Assembly: GCA_038501195.1 (NCBI GenBank)
Contig: JBBPUQ010000003.1
Coordinates: 4,928,501 to 4,992,500 of the forward strand
DNA from: Nemania diffusa
Lineage: Eukaryota; Ascomycota; Sordariomycetes; Xylariales; Xylariaceae
Reading direction: 5' to 3'
Length of the DNA stretch: 64,000 nt
Below, piece by piece: positions 1-10,646 of the stretch (the stretch's first letter is position 1; every line of letters begins with the position of its first letter). The notes below the pieces were generated by a model that worked only from the letters and a program-made list of their open reading frames with translations, was not told the DNA's origin and did no database searches. A program made the position numbers and the translations under genes.

Positions 1-1381
1 CAAAACTTGAGTTAATCTAGATTCTACATGTTCACATACCACTACTATCTAAAGAGCTCAGTAAGTATTCTACCTAACTAAAGACCTTACTTGCTCTAAG
101 CTAGCGGCATAATAATACTTGTTTGTGCATTAATAAATAACAATTTCGGCCTAACACAAAGATTATATCTATGAAAATATTAATCTTGATTGTTATATTC
201 AATATGGTTTCTGGCATAGTTCCCCCACAAATCTCGAATAAGGCCCATCTAGGATACATCACAGGGCACACACACTCTAGTTTGGTATTAACCTGTACTT
301 GTATTAAGGAGAGCATGAGTGTTTTTCGGCTCGCTTTCGCGGCAAAGCCGATGCCAGTCCCGGATTGCTCGATTGTTCGGTTCTAGCATCCAAGTAGTAA
401 AGCCTTAAAAGTCAGCGTAGAAATGCCTAACTAGCCTCCTAAACCAAACCCCGTCCGAGAGAAAACCCCCAATAACTAAGAAAAAGGCAATGAATTATAA
501 CGTAGACGGTAATAAAGAGCAGTAGGCGAGACGAATTTGTGACGTATTCGAGCTGGGTATGCTCAGGTTTATATTGTTGCAGAAGGAGAGTGGTGTAATA
601 GGTCCCTGGACTGTAGAACAACCTATTTAATCATTTAGGCTACTATGATACCCAGTTTCACTTCATAGTATACCGTTCTTAGGATAAAATATCAGCGTTT
701 CTGCCTTATCATTGCCTGTGATGCCTTAAAAAAGGAGTAAAACCATATACTGACCTGACATGTTACAATGGCTACCGCTTCTAGAGTATGGACAAGTAAC
801 TCAACCTTGTACGCAGATAGTACTATTTGAGCTTCTTATTGTACCGCAGGTTGAACAAATGTCTTCGTAAAGGGGTATAGGCCCACACCCGCAAGAGCTC
901 TCTACGAACACGTTCAGCATGTACGAAAGAACTAGAGGGGTTGCAGAGCTTACACAAACCAGCTCCCTACGCAGGGAGGATGGGAGCCGGACATTGGATT
1001 TAAGAAGCAAGCCAGACTCGCAAGTAATGAGTATTATCAGTGAGTTGATAAAGTGTGAGACTATAATATATATTGTAAGAATGGTACATTGGTAAGCCCT
1101 ACCTTTGGATTTATGCTGGCTACGAGCGGGGTAGTCAGCCTCATTGTTACATAGCCCATGTGATCTCGTAATACTAGCGCAACGAGTACGGCAAATGCCA
1201 AAGGCAGAAAGCACGTCTTTATAATCTAGATGATCAACGGCGTGGGTAACCGAACGACTCTCGAGTACTTGTAATTCCCTCAAAGCTGCTGTGCGCGGTT
1301 ATGCTGTGGGTTGCTGTCGCCATTGCGGACTTGTTCTACTTCTCGTATAGAGCTGTCGCATATCTTTTGAAATAGAATGTG
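1..1381. other. Intergenic DNA, no supported gene
   Basis: I see no convincing gene here. The longest open frame is on the minus strand (801-1283). It has no recognisable domain, and a possible intron-like stretch (AT-rich, ending in TATAG on the minus strand) lies within it. The sequence is of mixed composition, unlike the AT block further right. Confidence 0.5.
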
Positions 1382-1392
1382 TACACATGATG

Positions 1393-1987
1393 CAGCGCTA
1401 CCCACAGGTAAAGTAATACTTTGACTGATTGTCAATTAATTGACCCAATCCAGTCCAAACAATTGTTTTAAAATTGATTGCAAATAAAGTAATAATTCTT
1501 TACTTAACTTATTACTTGTTAATTACTTTCAATTAATTTTCCTATTTTTTAAAATATTTTTTGTTGTTTTTTTAGTAAAAAAGAAGCCTTCTTTTCTTAA
1601 GTAAGCTAAATAGCACCCTATTTTTAAACTTACTTATTCAGCCACATACACAGCTACACACACCTAGCCACACACCTAGCCACTTACCTAACCATTGACT
1701 TAGCCACTTACATCTACCTAGCCTACATTCTACCCCTTACCTACCAACCACTCTACCAACCACCCTACCTACTTACCTACCTATACCTGCCTACACCTAC
1801 CTACCTATCTATCTTTCTACAATCTGTATGCTTTATATATATTGCTTGAGTTACTTAGTCAATTAACTTAATCAATCAAGTCAATAGATTCAAGCAAGTC
1901 AGTCAAACAAGCCTTTTTTTGCGATCAATCAAGATAAAACACGTCAAAAGCCGATTATTTGACTGACTTTACCTGTGGGTAGCGCTG
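1393..1987. mobile_element. hAT-like non-autonomous element (MITE) with 22-bp terminal inverted repeats
   Basis: Bases 1393-1414 and the reverse complement of 1966-1987 are identical over 22 bp and begin CAGCGCTACCC, which fits the CAGNG start of many hAT transposons. The 8-mer TACACATG lies just outside both ends (1382-1389 and 1988-1995), the size of a hAT target duplication; three extra bases (ATG, 1390-1392) separate the left copy from the inverted repeat. The interior has no coding capacity. It is AT-rich with GTCAATTAATTGAC-like subterminal motifs and a CTAC/CCTA microsatellite (about 1723-1815). A diverged copy of one end is at 42189-42393. Confidence 0.72.
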
Positions 1988-1995
1988 TACACATG

Positions 1996-2258
1996 CACTC
2001 CGCACTCCCAAGCCTTAATCACTGCCACATAGCACCTCTGGAAACTTTTTAAAACTTTGAGGAAAACAAACTGACTTGGTGTGTGACATGGTCCTATATA
2101 TAAGACCTGCAAACGGTCAAGGTCCCACCTTGATAACGTTCTAATACTTCTAGCAGTGTTGTGGTATAGTATTTCAATTCCGTCCCGTAACAGTGTGCGA
2201 GGATATGCTTTGTTAGCTAATACTAGACGCTCTAGAAGGGCTGTGGATTGCTCGTGGG
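1996..2258 (-). pseudogene. Open segment interrupted by two transposon insertions, function unknown
   Basis: The minus-strand frame between the MITE and the solo LTR is open throughout. If the MITE and the LTR are mentally removed, leaving one copy of each target duplication, the frame stays open across both joins, running from about 2510 to a TAG near 1340. This suggests both elements landed in the same once-coding stretch. The product is not recognised. A plus-strand frame is also open across the LTR join, continuing into an 84-codon ORF at 2470-2724, so the coding strand is not certain. Confidence 0.25.
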
Positions 2259-2453
2259 TGTCAGAGTCGGATGTCACAGAGTGAATAGAAGTCCTGTCGC
2301 AGCTAGGAAGAAGGGTGTAGTTTAGGGCTCAATAAATAGATTCATTGATTCCTGACCTTCTAGATTTATAAGGGGGACCGAAGGTCCCTTATATATAGCC
2401 AAATCAATAGATATAACCACCCTATAGGGTGCTTGTTACTTTATCACCTGACA
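2259..2453 (+). mobile_element. Solo LTR, copy 1 (195 bp)
   Basis: The element begins TGTCAG and ends CTGACA, a perfect 6-bp inverted terminus of the TG...CA type. It is flanked by the 5-bp direct repeat GTGGG (2254-2258 and 2454-2458). A second copy, about 95% identical by eye and in the same orientation, is at 53090-53283 with a different target duplication. No internal retrotransposon sequence follows, so each is a solo LTR left by recombination of a full element. Confidence 0.9.
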
Positions 2454-2458
2454 GTGGG

Positions 2459-4170
2459 ACTCTAATTGGATGTTGGGTGGCCCGATCCTAATGAAGTTTG
2501 CAGCTCAAGATAGACAGCAGCCACCTCGCGGAGACTTGCCGATATCCCCGAAAGGACAAGTCGTACCTAACCTACCTATCATCCGAGCAATGGACTTTTG
2601 GATGGTTCACAACCGTTGGCCTGCGGGGCTCCTGGATGAACAGGAACTACGTCTCGAGGAATTGGCTGAGCAGGTTCGCGAGAGCAGAGAGCAGAGAGCA
2701 GCCCGAGGCACGGGAGCAACCTGAAAAAAACACTCAGCCGGCGCTGGCGGGGATCACCCGAGACCAACATGGATCGTTGCATGGGCTTTTGTCGACTCGA
2801 TGGACCCGTTTGGTGTTATGAACGTTGGTTGCTTTGTCAATGGCCTGGGCTTTAAAGCAAGGAGGGGGGGAACTTGAATGATTTCCAAACCCTCCTAGAC
2901 GATATCCAGGCCCAGTTCCGAACCTATGATCTAGCAAGATCACCCATTAGGGGCTAGAGACAGTAAGAAAAAGGCATGATGGTTGGATTGTGATCTAAGC
3001 TGGAGTGTACCCCCTCTTACTAGCCGGGTAACAGTATATCAAAACCCAAATTCAATAACATATTGTATAAATTATGACTTTTGTGTGTCACCAGAGAATT
3101 AAAAGGAGCCAGTTATAGTAACTCTCACCTACTCAGCAAGGCACTCACGAGTGGACAAAGACTCAAATGGTGCACAATGGCTGGATTCTGGTATAGAGAC
3201 CTATCTGGATGATGTACTAAGCTAGAAAGTAAGTCTAGTGAGAAGCTGTAGAATAGAGGTATATAGCCTAAGCCTACGGCCTAAGGCCCCACAAATCCCC
3301 CATCAGGTCACATGACTCTACACCAGTTACATGTCAATACACCTTGGAGGTTGGAATATAACAGGTGTTACACACTTCAAGAACGCCATGCCAGCCTTGA
3401 GCTTGGAAGTGGCCCGGATCGAAGGTTTCAGGCAAATGAATAATAGTGTGCCGAAGTGATTCAGAATATGCTAGTCGAAGACTTCGCGTGACCCTAGGCG
3501 TGGGACGGAACTGCACGTTACTGCATATCACGCAGCCTTATGGCACAAAAATATTGCTGTCAAGTCGGGCACCCAACTATCCGCAGTTACACGTACATTA
3601 TATATCACGGCTTACAGTGACAACCCCTCATCCTGTAGGATCATCCTATATCATTTCATTCGTTTTCCTTTTTTAATAAACCTATTGGACAGTGGCTTTC
3701 AACTTTGGCGTGGATGGGCTTGAAAATATTATACTTCTGTATCAAATTCTACTATATAAGAGCTGAAAAGAATTCTGCTCATAACCCCTTTACAGCACAC
3801 TTTAGGACGCGTTGATTGCAAAATAGCCAACATCGACGCGAGTGTTGCTGCTGACTAAAACCCCCAGTCTGGCGTGTTACGAACCAACAGGGGGTGGCCT
3901 GTCACATAACACAACAGGAGAAACCAACTACCTATCCCTTTTCCACGTCACGTTTGTTTAGATCAGCGCACAGCATATTTATTTTGAAATAAGTACCTAT
4001 TGGTTAAGGCTACCAGTTAAGTTGTGTGGGTACTCCCTTAAGTAGATCCTACCACCCGACCCTTTGCTCCCTTAAGGGCTAACCCCACTAGACCTCATTC
4101 TCCCGACTCGTGTTCAACTTCGATAATCCAATCCTTTCATCGTAGGTTAGGGAACTTGATAGGTGCGAAA
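2459..4170. other. Intergenic DNA with an unassigned ORF
   Basis: A plus-strand ORF (2470-2724, ATG start) encodes a charged 84-residue product whose C-terminal third is rich in Glu, Arg and Gln and could form a helix. I do not recognise it, and it abuts the solo LTR. The remainder (2725-4170) holds no supported gene. Confidence 0.35.
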
Positions 4171-4178
4171 ATATAAAG
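4171..4178 (+). promoter_or_regulatory. TATA-like box upstream of the small gene
   Basis: ATATAAAG lies 140 bp upstream of the ATG at 4318, a plausible core-promoter distance for a fungal gene with a short leader. Confidence 0.35.
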
Positions 4179-4317
4179 GGCAAGTCGTCCAGCAGCTTTT
4201 ATAAGGACTACGTCGGTAATTTCTCTTCCTCGTACACAGAACTTAGTCCATGGCCTTCACGAGCATATTCTGTTCACATACGAATTCTAATACAAGTTAC
4301 AGCTTATACCTGTCTAC

Positions 4318-4608
4318 ATGTCTTCACACACAGCTACATCGTCTGATGTCAGCGACAAGAGGATGCCTGACCAACCGTCCATCCATAACTTTCCCGCCAA
4401 AACGATCGTACCAGGTCGTTACATTCACCCTTCAAAACTCTATTGTATGCTGGACGCCCGATTTGGCAAAAAAAGGTGGGCAGTTGAAGTAAGTATCCCG
4501 TAGTGGTATTTTTAGACCCGTTTTGACGTGTAATAGATGCGCAACGATAATTACACAATCGCTGCCGCATATAAGATCACATATGATGATGTAAAGTTAT
4601 GCTACTGA
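4318..4608 (+). CDS. Small two-exon hypothetical protein (80 aa)
   Basis: Exon 1 is 4318-4488, ending in a strong GTAAGT donor. A 48-bp intron (4489-4536) ends in TAATAG. Exon 2 is 4537-4608. The splice is in phase 0 and gives 80 residues. Visible features are a Ser/Thr-rich start, a V-P-G-R-Y-I-H-P-S-K-L motif near residues 31-41, an L-D-A-R-F-G-K-K stretch, and a C-terminal half rich in Tyr, Asp and Ala. There is no signal peptide, membrane helix or cysteine framework. I do not recognise the family with certainty. The in-frame splice and upstream TATA-like box argue that it is a real gene, but it is short and could be a fragment. Confidence 0.5.
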
Positions 4609-6675
4609 GACCAACAGCATGCCTGCCACTGCCAGCATCTCCTTGAGCTACCAGATTGTATGGTAACTATGTCTTCATTGGTCTCTGCGTTGAATGTTTT
4701 CGTGAAATCTATTCACGCAATTCATTCTAATTCCTTGAAATAAGCAAGGAAGCTCTCGCTTGGGTGTCAAGTACTATTACGCTGGCGCCAGAGGGTCCTA
4801 GGTCACTCATTCAAGCATTTGGACAAAGAAGAGCTCAATAGATGTTTGTTTTATGTTGGTTGTCCTTTCGTACAGTATTAGCCCACTAGCTCAGACCAAT
4901 ACACCTTCACCAATTTCTCTTCATTGTCTCCAGTATTCTGAGCCTTTTCTGATTAAGGAAGGGGGCAAACTTTGTGAATGATGACATAATATTCGCTTTT
5001 TGCACTTCCTTCACATCATTAGTTTAATCAATTCTAGCTTATGGAAATAGGCATGATAAATCGTGTTAAAGCCCAGTAACTGCGTGTGACGGTTATTAGG
5101 CGAAATTAAACCAGTTGGGAACAGACTACATGAGGATTGATAATATAAGTAGTATCGATACCGGTGCGGAAAACAGATCCGGGCAAATCGCACATACCAT
5201 GTATACTGCTCAGATATTACAGCTATTATACACACTTGGGTATCAATTCTTTAGAATAAAGGGTATCTAGTCTGCACTATTTCTCTGCCATTCACTGCGG
5301 GAAGACATGCAACGATCCTAACGCAGATGCCCCGGCGAGGCAACAAGGAGAGGGTGGCTGCAGCAGACCACACACACCACAGGCTCAAGGACGAGCCTCC
5401 GAAACAGCAACCACCGACATCACGGATTAATTACTGACTAGGGCTAACCCATGCAGCGAAATTTCTATGCCAAACCCGCAGTTTAATTCGAAACTTGTCC
5501 AAACTTCCACAGCATCAATAACCTTCCTGAAAGGGGACGATAATTTGCACGCATCTGGGACATGTATCACATCTTAATATAATTAACATAAAACGATGAA
5601 TTTATTGCTTGATTAAGCCTAACCGTATATCGTATTCTGTAGAATCATGTAACTAGGTGTACAAGTTGAAAACAGTGACGGAAAGTAGGCATCAGACTTC
5701 TACCCGGACATTTTACAGAACTCAGCCTCTTGTTCTTTATACCCCCATTAGCCTAGTAGAAACATAAATTTATAATTTTAGTCTAGTAGATGTAACGTGT
5801 TTTATATGCAGTATTGGAAAGGGTTAATTTTGACTATTTAATTAATAAGATAATAAGTCTAACTACCGTAAGAAACGCGTGGGCTGATAGGATAGCCTGC
5901 TGAATGAACACGTGCGGTATTATATTGAATTTTATTGTGGTATCTCCCTTCTAGACACTTCTACAACTAGCATCTAGCTTAATAACTCTCTATCAGGAAG
6001 AATATATTTGACGTGCGAGGTGCTGACCTAGCAGGAATCCTGATTAATAACATAATATAGGCGGTTTTTCTTAGAAAGGCCTCAATTGTATTCGTAGTTT
6101 TCCTAATGCGTTGTAGGATCCTTCATCATGAGTTGATGCTAAGAGTATATCCTGTTGTTTTGCAACTCCAGATGACCTACAATGATGGACCGATGTTTAA
6201 ACAGGTGTAGGAGCTATAGAAGAGTAAGGTCTAAATATATCGTTAGTATGCGAAGAATAACCTACACTATCACGAAGGATAGAGAGCATCTACTTGCCCT
6301 GCAGTCCCGTGCTTATACATGGAATTTACTTCGGTCTACCTTTTTCAGCCCCGTCCTCTAGAAGAGAAGGTAGGAAACAGGCAGCCAGCAGACAGTATCC
6401 GAGGCCACCGCCAAGGTACAAGACATAATATCCCGCTCAAACTCGGTGATGCGTTAATGATAATAGTGTTACGGTAAAGGTTTGTGGAAAGCTGAACATG
6501 TCGAGGACCCCCTGAATCCACAACAGCATCAATTCCTCCGTCGTCCTACCCGACAAGTAATTTATACGTGACCAGCAGATACTACATCATGTTCATCTAG
6601 TATCTGTTAGACTCAAAGCTACATCGAGGTACCCCTAGATGATCGCAGGAGCTCCAGCTCGACTTGAGGCAGCAG
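4609..6675. other. Intergenic DNA, no gene seen
   Basis: About 2 kb with only short chance ORFs. No terminal repeats or structured RNA were recognised. Confidence 0.5.
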
Positions 6676-6683
6676 TATTTAAG
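6676..6683 (+). promoter_or_regulatory. TATA-like box of the lipase gene
   Basis: TATTTAAG sits 166 bp upstream of the lipase ATG at 6842, in a stretch followed by a pyrimidine- and A-rich leader. Confidence 0.4.
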
Positions 6684-6841
6684 AGCCTGCTATCCCGCCG
6701 AATATCTCATCAGTATACATCAAACTGAATTTCGCCAGCACACAACTCCAGTCGACATTCAAACCCCTTCTTTTATTTAACAGCATCCGCAATATTTTGC
6801 CTTCAAAGTTTTCATACAATACAGTATCTTCTAGTTCCAAA

Positions 6842-7972
6842 ATGGGCGAGCAGTATGATTACGACCTGTTCCAGCAGATCTACTGCCTCTCTATGATCAC
6901 AGGCATTGTTTCAAACCAGCATGGTTCTGAGGAAACCCTTGAAAATGCAATGAAGCAAGCTTTAGGCGAGGCCCTTCCACATTTAAAAGGGAACTGGGAC
7001 GTTTCCTGGGGCCCTAGAGTCTATCAAGAAAACGACCCCTATTCTGATTTTGGCGGACCGGATAACGTGTGGTTTGCAGCCATCGATGAGACCCAGAAGA
7101 TCTGCGTCGTTGCCATTGCAGGCACGGTATTTACTCAATGGGCCGACATCTATCAAGACTTCAACATTATCCACGTAGTTAATTTCAGTGACTGGGTCAA
7201 GCGGTGGACTCCTGAAGGCATTCCTAAGCCTCAAGCTTCAATTCCACTCCCGGGTGTAGGTTCTAGGGCTCCCTTCTGTGCCCAAGGAACCTGCGTTGGC
7301 GTGTGGAACATAGTGAACAACGCCGATACGCGACAAAGCAGCGGGACCCGCATTGACGAGTACTTGAGAAGTTTGGATTCCAGTTACACTATCGTCGTGA
7401 CCGGACACAGCCTGGGGGGAGCCCTCGCGCCGATGGTTGCATTGGGGTTAGTTCAAGCCGATTTAGTTGGCAACAACAAAACCGTGAAAGTTTTACCATC
7501 CGCTGGTGTTTCTCCAGGAAACGCCGAGCTTGCTACTCTCTATTCAGCGAATTTCCCACGGGAGCTTTCAGCTAGCACAGGCTACCGTGTATTCAATACC
7601 GACTATTATAACGTCTATGACATTGTTCCCCAGGCTTGGTCTCCCAACCCAGGTGATGACAGGAACTTGCACAATATTGTAGACAATATTCTTCACTTCA
7701 ATTGGACCTTCAAATGGGTGGCCGACTTCCTTTTGAAACAGGTCGTGGGTCTGTCGCAGCTGTCTGGAATACAATACAGCCCTCTTCCAGGGGACCCCTT
7801 CACCGGTCCCCCGCCACCGGCCAAGATAGAAAGCTTCGGGGACATAGGAGCCGTTATAACCAAAGAGCACATTAAGGCATATCATGATGAAATTGGAATT
7901 AGAGAGTTCTTGGATCGGTTCGAAGACGGCCTTTTGATGAAGTTAAGAGCTCGGCGTCCATCTACAACTTGA
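6842..7972 (+). CDS. Class 3 (alpha/beta-hydrolase) lipase-like protein
   Basis: A single exon encodes 376 residues. The first in-frame ATG (6842, context CCAAAATGG) is used; the frame is open further upstream but has no ATG. The nucleophile elbow G-H-S-L-G-G lies near residue 190 and is preceded by a hydrophobic strand (TIVVT), the hallmark of the lipase_3 family of triacylglycerol lipases. An aspartate in the D-I-V-P-Q segment about 80 residues later and a late histidine (E-H-I-K-A-Y-H) are candidates for the rest of the Ser-Asp-His triad. No N-terminal signal peptide is visible, so the enzyme may be cytosolic or exported unconventionally; the natural ester substrate is unknown. The gene is intact although it lies only 470 bp from the RIP-destroyed block. 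Confidence 0.88.
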   Translation: MGEQYDYDLFQQIYCLSMITGIVSNQHGSEETLENAMKQALGEALPHLKGNWDVSWGPRVYQENDPYSDFGGPDNVWFAAIDETQKICVVAIAGTVFTQWADIYQDFNIIHVVNFSDWVKRWTPEGIPKPQASIPLPGVGSRAPFCAQGTCVGVWNIVNNADTRQSSGTRIDEYLRSLDSSYTIVVTGHSLGGALAPMVALGLVQADLVGNNKTVKVLPSAGVSPGNAELATLYSANFPRELSASTGYRVFNTDYYNVYDIVPQAWSPNPGDDRNLHNIVDNILHFNWTFKWVADFLLKQVVGLSQLSGIQYSPLPGDPFTGPPPPAKIESFGDIGAVITKEHIKAYHDEIGIREFLDRFEDGLLMKLRARRPSTT

Positions 7973-8441
7973 GAATGTCGTTGACACATTGTCTCCGACA
8001 CGAATTGCTGTCCTAAAATTTCTCCCTTCCCTTTTTGCACACTCGAACAACTATTCAACATGAGTTGGTCGTGTTTGAAATGCTTTACTTGGACTTCAAG
8101 TTTTCTCTTTAAACTACGAATCGAAATTCACTCCTTAAAACCGATTGTTTGTTCCTTTACTTTCCTTAGTAATGTCACGATGAGAAAGTTGGAAACGTGG
8201 AATCTGTCCTGTGTGTATGGCTCTCATGTTAGAGATAGGCGGGAAATAAATCCGCATATATCTCTCTCGTTGAAACAAGCCCTGAGCCCCCTAGATTAAC
8301 GGTACTAAGGACGCAGGTAACGAATAGCGTCATAACCTCATATGATAAATAGAGCTATTTACTCAGTCAAGAGCTATATTATGCAGGCTAACTAGATACC
8401 ATGCGAAAAGTAGAGCACTCCTACCTTACTATTCACACAAT
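7973..8441. other. Lipase 3' flank up to the AT block
   Basis: It contains a short ATG-initiated frame (8060-8299, 79 codons) without recognisable features, probably part of the lipase 3' UTR or intergenic DNA. Composition is ordinary until about 8440, where it collapses to nearly pure A+T. Confidence 0.5.
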
Positions 8442-8611
8442 TGAGTTTTAAAGATAACTTATATTAAATTTAAGATTATAAAATATAATAGCTCTATATA
8501 TTGATTAAAGAACTAGTACTCTTGGAAAAGTGCTATAGCTACTTTATAATATATATATTAAATAATATAAATTATATATTAGCTATTAACTATACTAGCT
8601 ATTTAATTTTA
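8442..8611. repeat. Left LTR of the outer element
   Basis: It aligns without gaps to the right LTR from about 8461 to 8611 (constant offset 20886). Over the last 40 or so bases every mismatch has T or A here where the right copy keeps C or G, so this copy is the more heavily RIP-mutated end. Confidence 0.7.
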
Positions 8612-10344
8612 ACATTTTTATTTGAACTATATATTTATATAAGTGAGGCTATTATAAGTTTTTTTAAAGCTGTTTTTTATAACTATAATTTTAAGTTTTA
8701 AACTTTATATATTTGCGAAACCACTTATTTTTAAGTTTTTAATAAAATAAATTTTTTAGCTTTACTTATTTTATTATTTTTTATAATAAATTTAAAAAGT
8801 ACTACTTTTTGTTTTTTTTACTAGCGTTAATATTATATTAAATTTATACTAAAGTTATTTTTTGTTTTGTTTATAAATATTTTATAAAATTTCATTGTTT
8901 TTTAAAAAATAGTTTTTTATAATATAAAGTTTTCGAAATTTTTATTAGATCGCAATTTTAAATAAAAATATTTTTTTTTTTTTTTTTTTATTTATATAAT
9001 TGCAATAAAAAATATATACTATTTCTTTTTTTTCTACTAATTTTTAATTATAGGTTTATTAAATATATTAAATATCCTGATTTTAAAAAAAGCTTTTTCA
9101 ATATTTTTAGATCTAATAAAATAGTTAAAAATATTTTTAGATCAAATATTTAATATATAATTAATTTAGTTAATTTTATTTTATTTGTTTTTAAAAAATA
9201 TTAGCTTTAAATATATATATAAATTTATTTTCTAAAATAGTTTTAATTTAAAATAGCTTAAATTTAAAAGTAACTTAATATATTTATAAAACTGTTATAA
9301 ATAAGCTTCAATTTTAGTTTTAAATATTTTAAAATTTATAAATATTTTAATAAAGTTTAAAAAATATTATAAATAGTCAGTTATTATTGTTTATAAAAAA
9401 AAAGTAAAAATTTTAACAATATATCAATATCGATATTAATAAACTATTATTTTATTATATTATTAAAATATAGCTTTAATATAAATTATATATTAGTTAT
9501 TTTTATAAAGTACTTTATTTTAAGCGATAACAATAATTAAAAATGTAATTTTTTAATATTATTTTAAATATTAAATATTAATAACTTTATTAAAAAATAA
9601 AAAAGTAGTATAAAATAAATAGTTATATAAACATTAGCTTTAATTATTTATAACTTAATTTATAATATAGTTTTATAAATTTACTAAAAAAAATTTATAA
9701 ATAAAAAAATAAACTAAAGTAGCTTTATAAAATATAAACTTATTTATTTTTTTATTTATATTATAAACAAAAACTTAAAACTTTTTTAAAATTTATAAAT
9801 TTATTTTTTAATAAAAGCTTAGTTAAATTATTTACTATTTATTTATAAATCAAAATTTATTTAAATTTTACGTTGCTTTATATAACTGTTTTTTTACAAA
9901 AAGCTTATTATATAAAGATATATTTTATTTTATTATAAAATTAAAAATTTTTAATTATAGCTATAATATTTTAGTTATTACTATAAATAATAGTTATAAA
10001 AAGCTTATTTTTTAATATATTAAGTTTTATTAATAAATAACAAAGTTATATAGCTTTTTTAATAGCTTAAGTTTGATTTATTATTTTAGATTTATAAAAA
10101 AAAAAAGCAATAATTTGTTGCTTTTTAAAACTTTAGCTAATTATACTGCTATCGATATTAAAAATATAACTTGTAATAAATTATCGGATTTGTATATAGT
10201 TTGCTTAATCAGCATTAGTTTAGCTTATTAACTATATTAACTCTTTTTTATAATATAGTTTATAGTTGATTATTTTATATAAATATTATAATATTTATTA
10301 TATAATATTAATATATATTATAGTTAAGTTTTTTATATATTAGT

Positions 10345-10646
10345 TATAACTAAACTATATTTATTGTATAAAAAAACAATATATAGAAAATATACTAAAG
10401 CATTTATTACGCTTTATAACAAATATTTATTTTATTATATTAAAAGTAAACAATAAAAACATAATAAATAATACTGAAATAATAAAAGAAATATTTACTA
10501 CAGAAAAAAAAACTTATATATAATCGAGTTTACTATTGCAGATTTAATTTTTTTATTTTTTTTTTTTTTAGCTTAATATTTTTTTCTAAATATATAATAT
10601 TTTTATATATGTTATATTAGTTGTTTTTTTTTTAGCTTTTATAATA
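10345..10646 (+). repeat. 5' LTR of nested element 1
   Basis: 302 bp running from TATAACTAAAC to TTTATAATA. The presumed original TG...CA ends read TA...TA, consistent with TG to TA and CA to TA changes by RIP. It pairs with 17077-17377. Confidence 0.85.
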
